The notes below the pieces were generated by a model. It was not told the origin of the DNA. It saw only the letters and a list, made by a program, of their open reading frames with translations, and did no database searches. Position numbers and translations under genes: made by a program. Positions 22,420 through 35,087 of a stretch of DNA of 64,000 nt are shown piece by piece; position 1 is the stretch's first letter; each line of letters starts with the position of its first letter. Origin of the DNA: Torreya grandis (Eukaryota; Streptophyta; Pinopsida; Cupressales; Taxaceae); the NCBI GenBank assembly GCA_037957365.1, contig JARHVA010000082.1, positions 1,477,001 to 1,541,000 on the forward strand, in the 5' to 3' direction.

Positions 22420-23040
22420 AAGAAATTAACAATTCCACAAAAATAAAAAGACATTAAATTTTTATTACAAATGCTAGATACTATTGCATATTTATCAAAT
22501 ATTTTAATAAAATTACAACACCTCAATTTGTTTTACTTTCTAAATATGCTAACTTTATTTGGATGGATGCATGTCAAATAATGTTCCAAGAACTTAAATA
22601 TCTATTAGTAATGAATCCAATAGTGAGAGGCCCTCATTAGACATTACCCTTTCACATCTAAATAGTTACCTCTTACACTACATTGGGAGCCATCCTTGGT
22701 CAAAAGGAGCAATACTTGAGCTATGTCATATACTTTATCAAAAAAACCTCTAAGGGATTGAGCTCCATTTCATAGTGACAAATAAATAATTTATTATCAT
22801 AGTCTATGCCATCAACAAATTTGGACATTATATTATAGGTTATCCATTTTTCATCCATATTGAACATTAAATAAGTATGCATTTAATGAATAAATTGGCT
22901 TACTTCCACTACAAGAGTTTTATATTACTATTTTAGATAGGCTAGGTAATGATAATGCAGTTATAGAATTTATATCATGTTTATAATCTGATGAGTAAAT
23001 TGTCATAATAGATGACTCCTTTCTCGATGAACATATTTTT
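22420..23040 (+). pseudogene. Gypsy-II RNase H (decayed)
   Basis: Fragments around 22,560-22,760, including TTLGAILGQKEQYLSYVIYF, correspond to the first half of the Ty3/gypsy RNase H and resemble Gypsy-I at 4.7 kb. The rest is broken by stops. Confidence 0.6.
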
Positions 23041-23089
23041 TCATTGTCTATTAACACTCCTTAGTATGTAGACATTGCTAATTTCTTGG

Positions 23090-24330
23090 ATGTAAGATTA
23101 CTTCCACAACATTTCTCTCCAAAAGAGAAACATAATTTGGTGGAGAAAAGTGGTCCAAATTTATGTATCTCTGGGTACCTCTTTTTCACTGGGACTAATT
23201 CAATCGTGCACTAGTGTATAAGAGAGGATGAGGTTGTTGACATCCTTGGATCTTGTCATGATGAACCCTACGAGAGTAATTTTAATACAAAGAGGACTAC
23301 CATCAAGATCTTAACTATAGGTTACTACTGGCCTACCTTATATAAAGATGTATTTGTATATACCCACCAATGTGACCAATGCCAATGTATGGGGAAACCC
23401 ACACATTATAATGAGATGTCACTTCAGCCTCAAATGGTTTTGAAATCATTTGAGAAATGGGGAATTTATTTTTCTAGACCAATAGATCCTAAATCCAATA
23501 ATGAGTACATACTAGTTCGTACACATTATGTAACCAAATGGGCAGAGGTGAAAAAATTAACACATGCACGAGATGAAAAAGTTACATAATTTCTATATGA
23601 GGAAATATTCACTAGATATAGAGTTCCACAGGAGATTATTGAATATCAAGTGCCTCAATTCATGTCTGATCTAACAACTATCCTTATTCATGAATATGAA
23701 ATCAAACACAAGAATTCCACCCATATCATCCTCAATCAAATGGACATGTAGAGGTTACAAACAAAGAATTGGAGAACATTCTCACAAAAATAGTAAATGT
23801 GCACCACAAGCATTGGGAAACACATCTTCCTAAATTAGTATGGGCATATTGAATCACATGGATGACTATAATTGACTTACCCCACATGACATGGTCTATG
23901 GGAAGAAACTTATTCTCCCCATACAATCTGAGCATAAAACCTTGCAGACAACTTTAGAACATGGCATAGACTTGTCACAGTCACAAAAGGATAGAATCAC
24001 ATAGTTGCATGCTTTTGATGAACTCTAAAGATAATAATTACATCATATAAAAGTGGTGTATCAACAATGAATCAAATATCATGACAAGTATATCAAAATG
24101 AGATAATTTCAATTCAGATACTAGGTCTTACTTTTTTATTTAAGTATAAAGACCAAAAAATGAAGTTGAGAACTTGATGGCTTGGTCCTTACGAGATAGA
24201 GGAAGTATTTTAAAATGTATTTATTAATTTACACATAATTGACCCAATACAATTTTATTATTATTCAATAGTCATTGGTTGTTATTGTACAAAAATCCAC
24301 TTTCCAAAGAAAGATTAACATGATAGCTTC
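23090..24330 (+). pseudogene. Gypsy-II integrase (decayed)
   Basis: The zinc-binding part reads ILGSCHDEPYESNF, then YYWPTLYKDV and THQCDQCQCMGKP at about 23,250-23,400. The core reads WGIYFSRPIDPKSNNEYI, YVTKWAEVKKLTHARDEK and FLYEEIFTRYRVPQEIIEYQ. Compared with Gypsy-I the first catalytic Asp is Tyr (GIYF against GLDF) and the second is also lost (IEYQVPQF against ITDQRPQF). A C-terminal part with SEHKTLQTTLEHGIDLSQ follows to about 24.3 kb. Confidence 0.78.
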
Positions 24331-25904
24331 TTGATGAGCATACCCTTCCTTACACAAGTCCACATGGGACCTTGTTCAAACATCAAAATGATATTATGTC
24401 CTATACTTCCTATCCATAGACAAAGGATAAGGATTCTATCACAATTCAGTCTAGTCACACATTTGTTTGGTTGGTTATTGACTGAATAAACATTCTACCT
24501 AATTAGCTACCATGTTGATCAATCAGGATTAAAAAACATAAAAATTCAACAATGAAAACATTTGAGCATTATTTAAGGACTTGGTTTTAAATAGTCAATG
24601 GCTAACCAATGTTCATATAAAAATCCTTGATGGAAAATCAACTTGCTAACCATCAAAGGGATAAAATAAGAAAAAGAGAGAAAAAGTAATAAAAAGGTAC
24701 TTTTCATTCTCCTCTTTGCTCACCACCTCTTCTTAATACTGGAGTAGTTTCTACAACTTTCCTTAGATAACTTTAACTTGCATCTTGTTTGCTATAGGTT
24801 GAAAATTTAGTTGTTATGGGTTGGAATCAGTAGCTATAGACTAAGTAGTGAAAGCTACATAATGAGTAATAGATGAAAAAAGTTGGGAAATGATGAAAAA
24901 AGGTGGAAATTTCCATAAAATGACTAATATATGAGACATGATGGAAAATATACAAGATAAAAACCACAAAAAATGCTACAATATGAACACCAATGACATA
25001 AAGATGCAATGCAATTGCTCTCAGATCAATCATAGTTGGACACCTTTGATATAAATATAGATGAAGTTGTTATAGGATGATGGGATTACCATAAGAAGCA
25101 TCAAATATTTTATGCTAGTTGATATGGATAATTATATGTACTATTTTTCCCCCTAGTTTCTTACAACTACTAAAGGCAGCTCTTAGCATTTCAATAATTC
25201 CTTGACATCCTCTTCTCATAAGCACTTACCTACCTAAGTGACTAGCACTTTTACCAATAATTAAAGGCCATGAATATCATCACAACAACACTTTGATTAA
25301 CATCCTACATCACTACTAGATAAAATACCACTCTACAAAGAGTACCATCTATTTTCCATACACTTACCACCTCATCATTACTTCATCAACTTCTTGCATG
25401 TCTTACTGCTACCAAAACTCACTTGAGGTGATCATATAGATCCATATAATTGGTTACCAAATCAATAAAGGTGATAATGTATTTTTATTCCAAAATAACA
25501 TATTTTATTTCATGTGGATATTTATGACTATGTCATCATATGATTATGAGTGTTATTTAATTGTTATGGGTTGAGCTTGTGGCAATTCATTTCCATTTTT
25601 GGCAACTTGTCCCATCATAATCAATACATTTCTATCTAAAATCCTCTACCATAACCTACATTTTTTCCACACATTTGACATATCATATCCTCTAATCATA
25701 GATGAGTGACATGGTAATTAGGGGAGATTTGATTACATTGATATGTTAAATGATCTGAGACACATGCAAAAAAATAAAAATTAAAGTAGCTACGAGTAGG
25801 GAAATCCAAGATAATAATGGTTGCTAATTAAACAAAATGCACTACTACTCCAATAGACCCTACAAAACCCTCTTAGTTTTATTGCAAGTAAGCATAGAGT
25901 AACC
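24331..25904. other. Non-coding spacer of Gypsy-II between integrase and the extra ORF
   Basis: About 1.6 kb, AT-rich, no readable protein. It occupies the same place as the 1-kb spacer of Gypsy-I. Confidence 0.5.
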
Positions 25905-28510
25905 ATGGGAGGAGACATTTTTAGGAGAGAACCTATAGACCTCACACAATGGTAGGACAATCAAGATGTCGCCAATATCTTCAAAAATACAAGATGGATG
26001 ACATATTTTTAAATAATGACTGGGGATTATGACCACATTGTAGAAGGATTTACTATCACCTCTATCAATGAGGAATATATTGTCAATGGGTTAAGGATAA
26101 GAGTCACTGAATAGTTGATAAGTCGGGTAATTGGTCTTCTAAGAATAGGGGAGTTATGGGAGAGAAAACCTACTGTCACAACAACAAGGGAGATATTCTA
26201 CATACGATATGATCAATTGGTAGCTTCAAATAAAGAACAATTTGTTCCTCTTTACCCCAAGTATAGGTAGAAGTTAATCTATTTATTATCAAATATTTAA
26301 CATATTATGGTAGACACTCCATGCTCTATGCGACTCATTTCAAATTATTTAATCATCCAAAACATGATGGAAGGGTAAATGTGCAAATTTTTCTACTTAA
26401 TTTGTTGAGAAGGGTGTCTAAATAACATCAAAATGACAAACCCAAATATTTGTCTCATCACTACTTGATTTAATTAACTATCTAATGGTGTATAAGAGAT
26501 AGTAAACCCAATTTACCTTGGGATATTTTATACAAATGCAATTAGAAGAAGAGGCAAAGGAAAGGAATGAAGAAAAAGAAGCAAAGGAAGAATTTGAAGA
26601 AGATTCAAAATAGGAGAATGATGGAGAAGTGGAAGTAGAGATAGATGTAGAAGAGAAAGATGCATTGGAAATACAAGAAGTAGTTGTTAAACCATAAATA
26701 GAACCTATAGCAAAAGAAAGTATGGTGCATCCAAGGAGAAGAAAAATAAAATTGATCATTCCACCCTCTCTATAAAAATCAAAAGATGAAGAAAGGGCAC
26801 CAAAACAAGGGAAATAAGATGTTACCTCAACTTATAAACCTAAAAAAAGACAAAAAGCTAAACCCTTGTAGTTTTATATAAAAAGATCATATTGATTGAG
26901 GTGAAATATGACTAAAAACATACTTTAGGAACCCCATCCTTGATTCACATTAGTGAATTTTCATCTGAAGAAGAGAGAAGGGATATAAAGGAAAGAACTC
27001 CAATAACTATTAATAGTGAAGAAGAGTATTCCATTTCACATATCTCTAAATATTTAGGTTCTAAATAATTACAACATGAAGCCACTTATTCACAATCAAC
27101 AAAAGGAAATGTGAGGGAAGAAAGACAAGAATATGAGGAGATGTTTGATCAGTTTAATAATATGGGGGAGCAAGTAGACCAAGAGAATCTTTAAATGCTA
27201 CACCAAGCATAAAATCAAACCCTAGAGCAAGCTCTTAGGGAAATTGAATTCCTTAGGGGTTGGGTTGGATAATTAGAAGAAGAAAATGGATTAGACACAC
27301 TAGTAAGGGTGGAAGAATCAGAGAGTGTGCACTTGTAGGTTCCTATAACACAACCCATAACATAGTATATGACACCATTTATGGTATAACCTATAGCATC
27401 CCTTGTAGTAGAAGAATACCCTACCACTTCTACAATCGTTGAGAAATATGATACATCTGATTCAAGCCAAACAAGTAACCCTACCCAAGCACTATTTTAT
27501 TGAAATGTATTTTAAGGGATATGAAGAATTTTAGGATGAAAAATTCAATGGTATATACATTATAACTAATTAAAGGAAGAAAATAAGGTATTGAAAGATA
27601 AAGTTCAAGAGGATGAGTCAAAAATCATGAGACTAAAATTAAAAGTGGAGGATATGGGAAAATTGACTAAGTAACTTTTGAAGTGTAGTCCACCTGCTCA
27701 AGTTTACTTTGTTTATCTTGAGGAGAAATGGTTAAAGTTTTAATTCATGAGGGTATACTATGATACACCCCACTTAATGATTGACCCCACATCATTCTTT
27801 GAGTTGTATAGTAGTTGTAACCCTAAAGCTCATAATCAATTATGTGACTTTCATATAAATAACTATGTTGTTCCTCATGATGTAGAGTGGAACCCAAACC
27901 TATATGTGGGTGATTTATATTGAAGGATTTTCCCTCATATTTGGTTAATATAAAAAAGGAGGCCAACAATTAATGAAATGCTAATAAAAATAAAAGGAAA
28001 TTGCCTTGATGATTAGAGGGGATGCCACCATGCCTGATTTGATAGAGTAATATTGGGTGTCACTGATGAGAAATAGAGAATTAGTTGAATGGTTTTAATA
28101 GAATATATTGAAGCCCAAAATCAATGCCTTACATTGTTGACTGAGATTGGTCAGAAAGCATTTAATGCTTGTATATCTAGATGGCAGGAGCTAACATTTT
28201 AATTGAGAATGAAGGATCCATTTTATAGATATAATTTTAAAGCAACCCTCAAAAGAATCCACACATATATAGAAATTTCAAGGAGGAAGGAACTGAACTA
28301 GATAACCATTACCTTTCAAACCCCATTATTTTAGTTTCCCATTCCTAACTGGAAATGACAAATACAAGTTGATAAGAATGTACAAGACAAGAGATGGAAT
28401 AATTTAGAGGGTCATTAGGGATTTTATGGAAAATATGGGTCTAAATCATCATAACCTTTTGAATTCAAGTTTATATGTGCCCATGAGATGCAAAAATTAT
28501 CAGTTACTTG
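25905..28510 (+). pseudogene. Extra ORF after integrase in Gypsy-II (unknown function)
   Basis: ATG at 25,905-25,907 opens MGGDIFRREPIDLT, like MGGDLLKHEPLDIS in Gypsy-I. The N-terminal domain includes VNGLRIRVTE, aligned with EINLTKTIINRATGL in Gypsy-I. A strongly acidic Glu/Lys-rich stretch follows at about 26,535-26,700, then TLEQALREIEFLRG near 27,220 (TLEQALQEIE in Gypsy-I). A C-terminal part near 27.7-27.9 kb has close nucleotide matches to 60-350 of this window on the opposite strand. Many stops and frame changes; about 2.6 kb long in its intact state. Function unknown. Confidence 0.6.
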
Positions 28511-28527
28511 AGGACAAGTAACCCATT

Positions 28528-28540
28528 AAGTTGGGGGGTG
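28528..28540 (+). promoter_or_regulatory. Candidate polypurine tract of Gypsy-II
   Basis: AAGTTGGGGGGTG lies just before TGATGAGTTATAG. A run of this kind after the last ORF is typical of Athila-type elements and would prime plus-strand synthesis. Confidence 0.65.
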
Positions 28541-29919
28541 TGATGAGTTATAGAAATGGTCTAGTCTAATCCCCTAATACCTTTTCTTAAAAACTCATAT
28601 TGACATCTTAGACATAAAATCTATGTTTTATGTATTCCACCTATAAATAACACTAATGAATATGATACATATGTTGTTTATGTTTATATGGATAAAATGG
28701 TTTATTTTTTTAATAAGATGCATTATGGACTCTATTTCCTAAATTGGTTTAATTCTAATATTATATGTTTAATATCTTAAGCAAATAGGATTAAGTACTA
28801 GCACATAGTAACTGGGTAGTGTCAGCTTGTAACAACTAGACAATGTCATCACATAGCAATTGGGCAAAGCTAATTCATAGAAAATGAAATAATACTTGTA
28901 GTGACTAGCCCATAAAAACCTTTAGGTTGCCATGGCTAACCCATGACAACTAATAGATAATTATTCTAGCTTGTAGCAGTTGTAACAACATTTTTGGTTG
29001 TTATTAAGTGGTTGAGGGAGTTAAGGAATGGATCTCACAAGCTATGACTATGAACAATGCATGGCTGAAGGTGTTGACAATGGGTCTTCCTTACTAGATT
29101 GTATCTATTTATCATCACAACCACGCATCATAACATCTTTCATTTTTTTCTTCTCATAGTCATTTTTAGTAGCATTATCATAGTTAGGATGTACCAACTA
29201 CTTTCCTAAAATCTATTTGTATTACTAACATAGGTATTTTATGGTTAAAATAATAAGATGCTTACCTCTTTATTTAAGATAATAAGATATAGGCCCATGG
29301 TAATAGGAAAATAGGGAATGAATATCAACTAGATTAAATCAATTTATCTTCTATAATCTTTGTTGTAGTAATTGTTATAAGATTATTAATGCAATTAGGT
29401 GATTTGAAGTAAAAGTGTGTACTACCCAAGGGAAGAATTATAACTCAAATCCAATTGGCGAGAGACCCATATTAAGGATTTTCAATGAAGATCTTGATCT
29501 GTTAGATTAGTTATTGGTTTGGTACAAGCATTCAATTATTTACTTCTGAAGATTACATGTGTGAATTAACACTCATGAGTTGATTAATGCATATAATGTT
29601 TGGTGTGAATGTTATTTAATTTATTAAGGGAAGCTTCCACATAATTATTTAAATTCATTTTAGTCATTCAATTCTTGAAAAGTTTGATTTACTTTCCTAT
29701 ACTTTCAATTTATGAAATTTAATTTATGTAAAAGTGTGTTACCTATCTCCAATCGATAAATATTAACAAAGAAATGAGTGTTACAAACACCTTAGGTTGA
29801 TAATTAGTGAAGGAAGCAGATTTCATAATTCAAGTGGTTTCATTATTGATTGATAAGGCTGTACATACAAAGATTGGCTTACATTAGTTTAATTGATGGT
29901 TGAATTTTGTTTGTCACCA
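28541..29919 (+). repeat. Candidate 3' LTR of Gypsy-II
   Basis: Starts TGATGAGTTA after the purine tract; a possible end is TTGTCACCA at 29,919. The start is well placed. The end is a guess because no 5' LTR is available for comparison. No ORF is found in it. Confidence 0.35.
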
Positions 29920-32065
29920 TACCACTCACCTTTTTTTATCATACATGTATTATGTTTTTTCTTCATATATATGATGCATGTTTTAATAAAAAAATGAATT
30001 TTAATCTAAATTCATCTAGAGAAAGTGGTTAGTGGCGAGGCCTCAACATGTCAACCACATCACATGGTTTTTTATTTTGTAGGCACACTACTCTACCACA
30101 TAGATTAGTGCAATAGTGATGAATGACCTAATGTTTTTAATAATTTCCACATGTTGTGAATTTAGTTTCTCAAAAGGAAATTGACATGTCAATACTACCA
30201 AGATTATTATTTTTTGTTTAAAACTATGGCTTGAGGTAACAGTCTTTGTTGCCTCAATTTTAGTGAATAATAAAAGGTAAAGTCTACCAGTAAATCAAAT
30301 ATAAATATATGTCATTTACAATAAAATATAAAATAAGTATTTTTCAAAAACTATAAACTAAACATTAAAATATAAAATGGTGGGTTGTAAAGACTAAGAA
30401 TAAATAGTTTATTTGAGAAGGTTAAGACTATATATCTTCTTTCAATAGGGTGATAAATAATACATGTTATCTATAATTTTGGGGTAATAAAGATTCATAA
30501 ACACATATAACCCTAGTTAAACGATGTTCAAAAGTAGACAAGAACATATTCTATAGGGTAATTAGAAGCAGGAATTAAGAAAATAAAATAAATTTTGAGC
30601 TAATGGGTCAATGGATATGTTGATCTAATTAGTCATTTTCAAAAGGACAAATATATACTTTTAATGAAAAAATAAATATTAGCCACCAAAATTACCATTG
30701 AAACAAACCCTATCTAAATTCATTTTTACAAGGAGTTCTCAAGGCGATCCTTATTTCAGGGATTTAGAAGCCAAACACAAAAAATTTAGGTAGATAACAA
30801 CAAGGGTGAGTGTAATGTAATGAAGGGCCAAAAGGTGGTCTTAAGTGACATTAAATTTTTAGAAAAATATACATCCCTCATATTCAATTGATAATTTGAG
30901 GGTCTTATACAAATAATTTCAACATATTATAAAAAGAGGGGTTGTAGCATTTTGAATGTCATTTACATGTCTATATATTTTTTAATTAAATAAAATTTTG
31001 TAGATGAATATTGTCAATTTCATTAAATCACTCTTTACATTTTTTATAGTTTCATAAAAATGAGCACGTCTCTACTGACCTTCTTTGAAAGAAATGAATG
31101 AATTTTTTCATAATTTTTTATGGATATTTAGAGAACTTCTTGAGGAATGTTATCATATTTTTTTTTACTTTTAAATAAATAATTTATTTATTACTTATTT
31201 AGTTTTTAACTTAAAAAATATGAAACATTGTTCATCTACCGAGGCAAAGTTGGACACATACGCACTTGCACACACACACACACACATATTACATTATATA
31301 CAAAATATTGTTTATTTATTAAAGAAAATATGAACACACACACACACAAATTATAATATAGTTGAATAAGTGTAGAATGTTGATGTACTTTTAATTTAAA
31401 AAATATGTAACAAGTCAAAAGTTATTAACATATTTTTTTTGTGTGTATATATTGACTACTAAGACCCACTTAATGGAAAAAATAAATATTAATTTGTAAA
31501 AGAAATTGAATTTTCTAAAAAAATCTATATTCTAAAACTATACAATTTGCTTCACAAAAGCTATATGGAAATTTACATATAAACGTAAATTGCTAAATTA
31601 AAAATGTGGGAAAAGAGAGAGGAACTCCATGAATATGTATGTTATCCATGAGTGAAAAAAAATAGTTAGGCTTGGGTATAATAAGGCAAAACAAATTCAA
31701 ATCTCAAACCAAAATGGAGGGAAAATTTTGTTAATGAAAAGGGGTATCCATTTAGATCCACTTTGGTAAGGTTTCTATATGTTTTATATTTAGTAAAATA
31801 AGCATTAAAGGATAAGTTTATATTTACCAAGTATAAGAAATTACAGCCATTGTGAATTTAATATGATCAATATTTAGTTATTTTCAAGATTTTAGTATTG
31901 AATATTAGATTACCTATGTGTAACTTTTGCACCTGGTGTCTGTTTTGGACAAACCAATGTACATTTTGTATGTTCTTGGGCCTTTTAGATTGATTTTTGA
32001 CTTTTTAAAGAGTTCTAAGTGTGTAAAAAATGAATTTTAAAAACCTCACATCTCTCAATAATAGT
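29920..32065. other. AT-rich non-coding sequence between Gypsy-II and Copia-B
   Basis: No protein-like translation. It contains short (CA)n runs near 31,268-31,286 and 31,335-31,348 and poly-T tracts. Copia-B inserted at its right end. Confidence 0.5.
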
Positions 32066-32070
32066 GGGAT
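32066..32070. other. Target-site duplication of Copia-B (left copy; right copy at 37,771-37,775)
   Basis: GGGAT flanks both LTRs directly, which fixes the element at 32,071-37,770. Confidence 0.96.
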
Positions 32071-32786
32071 TGTTAGGGTGTGGAGCTAAAAACTTCACCA
32101 AGGAGCATTCATTATCAGGTTCGGGTCTACACAGACACCGGCATCGGTCAGGAGCGACCGATGTCGGTCACAGGCAGTTACAGAGATGCCGATGTTTGCA
32201 GAAGGTCGGCCGACGGCGGTCATAGACAAACAGCAGGAACCGACGTCGGTTACCTGTGTGTCCAGAAAGCTATTTTCATGGACAGAAGCGAGTGTTTGCA
32301 TGATAATTTTGAGTTGAAGTCTCAAGCTCGCGTCTCTATTATTGGCATTACTATTTTTAGAGCCCTTGTTCAAGTGGCTTAACTACTTGTTGGATGTACA
32401 TGCTCAAGTCTCCTAATTCTATATGTAGAATTAGATCTTCTTAGCTTTGTAGGAGTTTTTGTGGTGAATTATTGTAATTCATTGTGTGTGAAGAACAGTA
32501 CAGAATTGAATCAATCCAGGCTTGTTGGAGTTGATTGTTCTTGAGAGAGAGAGCTCTTGAGGAATAGAGATCTATTGAGAGATCTATACATCTAGGAGAG
32601 GTGTGGAAGAAAGAAGCTTTCTTCAATTGTATTCCTTTTGTAAAGAGTTTGTTAATACAAGTTTTCAGGGTGTTTTCTTGTATCTCTTGTTCTTGCTATT
32701 ATCATTCTAATTACTTGTCAATCTGATTTAATTCTGCATTTATTGCTTTCACAAGTGTAATCTATTGTTGGTTTGATCCCCCAACA
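32071..32786 (+). repeat. Copia-B 5' LTR
   Basis: Begins TGTTAGGGTGTGGAGCTAAA and ends CCCCCAACA. Between 66 and 180 bp from the start lie five motifs related to ACCGACGTCGGT: 32,137-32,148, 32,157-32,168, 32,188-32,199, 32,209-32,220 and 32,239-32,250 (a perfect 12-bp palindrome). Each half, RCCGAC, equals the core of the plant dehydration/cold element, and GACGTC is a bZIP C-box, so this looks like an enhancer. That role is inferred. Confidence 0.96.
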
Positions 32787-32788
32787 AG

Positions 32789-32800
32789 TGGTATCAGAGC
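32789..32800 (+). promoter_or_regulatory. Primer-binding site of Copia-B (initiator tRNA-Met type)
   Basis: TGGTATCAGAGC, two bases after the 5' LTR, is the usual copia complement of the initiator tRNA-Met 3' end. A second, slightly mismatched copy, TGGTATCAAAGT, starts 40 bp downstream at 32,829. Confidence 0.95.
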
Positions 32801-32939
32801 CTTGGTTACAGGTTTAGAGCTTGATAATTGGTATCAAAGTTTAGGTTCACTAACAGGTGGTTCAGATCTGTGTAGTGTGTATTGATTACAGGTTCTCATA
32901 GGAGTTTCTGCAGGGATTTCTGTTTGAGTGGGAGAAGCA

Positions 32940-34313
32940 ATGGCAGATGAAAGTAAATTGAGAATGGAAAAGTTCAATGGCAAAAATTACCAACACTGGA
33001 GAATGCAGATAGAGGACTATCTGTATCAGAAAGATCTCTACTTACCGTTAGGAGGTGTTGCAAAGAAGCCCAAAGACATGGAGGATGAAGAATGGGAAGT
33101 TCTTGATAGAAAGGCTCTGGGGTCTATAAGACTGAGTCTAGCATCCACTGTGATATCCAATTTATCACAGGCAAAGTCTACGATAGAGTTGATGACTACG
33201 TTAGCAAATTTGTATGAAAAACCCTCAGCTTCTAATAAGGTATATCTTATGAAGCAGTTATTTAATTTGCATATGAATGAAGGTGGATCTATTTCTACTC
33301 ATCTGAATGATTTCAATGGAATTGTGAATCAGTTAAGTTCAGTGAATATAGTGTTTGATGATGAAATAAAAGCTTTTTTGATATTATGTTCTTTGCCTAA
33401 AAGTTGGCATGGCTTAGTAATGGTAGTAAGTAATACTGCATCTGCATCAAATATTTTGAAAGTAGAGGATGTTGTTAGTGTTATCTTGAATGAGGAAATA
33501 CGCAGGAAAAGCACAGAAGAGGCATCCGAGAACGCTTTAAGTTTTGAGAGCAGGGGAAGGCAGAAAGAGAAGAGCAAGAAAGGCAGATCAAGATCCAAAT
33601 CAAAGGGGAAAGGCAGATCTAAATCCAGAAATGGCAGAAGGCCACAATGCTGGAATTGTGGAAAGATGGGGCACATAAGCAGAGATTGTTGGTCAAAGCC
33701 TAAGGAGGACAATCAACATGAAGGAAAGGAAGAAGCCAAGATTGCAGGTATTGCACAGGATGCTTTAATTTTCTCTCTGCATAATAATATAGAATCTTGG
33801 GTATTAGATTTTGGTGCATCTTTTCATGCTACTCCTAACAGGGAATATTTCAGTGACTATATCCATGGAGATTTTGGAATAGTGTATCTAGGGGATGATG
33901 AGCCCTGTAATATAATTGGCAAAGGTAAAGTGCAGCTGAAGATGCAGAATAGCAACACATGGGTGTTGAGAGATGTGATGCATGTTCCTAGCTTGAAGAG
34001 AAATTTGATTTCTACAGGAAAGTTAGGGGATGAGGGTTGTACAGTAACTCTCACAGCAGAATCTTGGAAGGTGACCAAGGGTGCACTTGTTATGGCTAGA
34101 GGTAAGAGAGAAGGTACTCTCTATTTGTGTAATTGTGTTACTAACAAATCTCCTTCTGTATTATCTACTTTAGATGTGGACGCTAAATTGTGGCACTCAA
34201 GGCTTGGCCACATGAGTGAGAAGGGGATGTCAATTCTTAAGTCCAAAGGTATGCTTTCAGATTTAAAAGGCATAGATCTAGAGTTTTGTGAGCACTGTGT
34301 ATTTGGAAAATAG
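32940..34313 (+). pseudogene. Copia-B gag and protease part of the polyprotein
   Basis: Start chosen at ATG 32,940 (MADESKLRMEKFNGKNYQHW); the frame is open a few codons upstream, but there is no ATG there. Gag of the UBN2 type covers about residues 1-210. A basic RS/K-rich stretch and a zinc knuckle CWNCGKMGHISRDC (C-x2-C-x4-H-x4-C intact) follow. The protease motif reads WVLDFGASFHATPNR, where the family has D-S-G, so the catalytic motif is damaged by one Ser-to-Phe change. The GAG-pre-integrase segment has LWHSRLGHM and CEHC of the integrase zinc site. It ends at TAG 34,311-34,313, where relatives have Gln. Confidence 0.93.
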
Positions 34314-35087
34314 AAAAGGGTTAGTTTTCTCAAGACTGGGTCTACTAAGAAGAGGCACAAGTTGGAGCTTGTTCACACAAACGTGTGGGGACCAGCTTAG
34401 GTTGCTTCCATTGGAGGATCACAGTACTATGTATCTTTCATAGATGATGCTACAAGGAAGGTATGGATCTATTGTATTAGAAAGAAATATGATGTATTTG
34501 AGACTTTTAAAGTTTGGAAAGCTATGGTTGAGAATGAAATAGGTAAAAGATTAAAGTGCCTGAGATCAGACAATGGCAGTGAGTTCTGCAATCATAAGTT
34601 CAGAGATTATTGTTACATGCATGGAATCTGTAGGCAAAGGATGGTTCCAAGGACACCTCAGTAGAATGGTATTGCTGAAAGGATGAACAGGACAATAATG
34701 GAGCGTACAAGATGTATGAGATTGCATGCCGGTTTGCCCTTACAATTTTGGGCACAAGCTGTTGACACTGCAGTGTACCTGATTAACAGAGGACCCTCTA
34801 CAGCTCTGGATGGTGGTATTCTAGAAGAGGCATGGACAGGTAAAAAGGTTGATCTCTCATATCTCAAAGTTTTTGGTTGTGAAGCCTTTGTGCATATAGA
34901 TAAGGAAAATAGAAAGAAGCTTGATGCTAAGTCTATGAGATGCATGTTTATTGGCTATGGCTCATATGATTTTGGTTACAGATTATGGAATCTAGAAACT
35001 AACAAGGTAATCAGGAGCCGTGATGTTGTTTTCAATGAAAGAGTGATGTATTGTGATCAGCTAAGGAAGTTGAATCAATCTGAGTAG
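34314..35087 (+). pseudogene. Copia-B integrase part of the polyprotein
   Basis: Same frame, cut by TAG at 34,398-34,400 and 34,662-34,664 and ended by TAG at 35,085-35,087. Motifs: LELVHTNVWGP, where the first catalytic Asp of the D,D-35-E triad is Asn; then SFIDDATRKVWIY and LRSDNGSEF (second Asp present); the segment around GIAERMNRT follows the third TAG and carries the Glu. The C-terminal YLKVFGCEAFVH and SRDVVFNE blocks are typical of copia integrase. It would insert the cDNA, but the missing Asp alone should abolish that. Confidence 0.93.

Larger units (their letters stand above)
20640..29919 (+). mobile_element. Gypsy-II: decayed Ty3/gypsy retrotransposon, Athila-like layout
   Basis: Plus-strand order: protease (20.83-21.25 kb), RT (21.64-22.37), RNase H (22.42-23.04), integrase (23.09-24.33), non-coding spacer, extra ORF (25.9-28.5), purine tract (28,528-28,540) and candidate 3' LTR. 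No gag is seen, so the 5' part is deleted. It is the same family as Gypsy-I, with matching integrase core and extra-ORF start. Decay is heavier than in Gypsy-I. Both ends are approximate. Confidence 0.78.

Noticed and set aside
28541..29919. Attempt to pair the candidate Gypsy-II LTR with a 5' LTR at 19.2-20.6 kb
   Set aside because: No matching blocks could be found by eye, so the LTR end stays uncertain and no age is given.
32080..32382. Open frames on both strands inside the Copia-B 5' LTR
   Set aside because: They lie in the U3 region with the palindromic motifs; palindromes keep both strands open, and the 3' LTR copy differs at many of these codons without a protein-like pattern.
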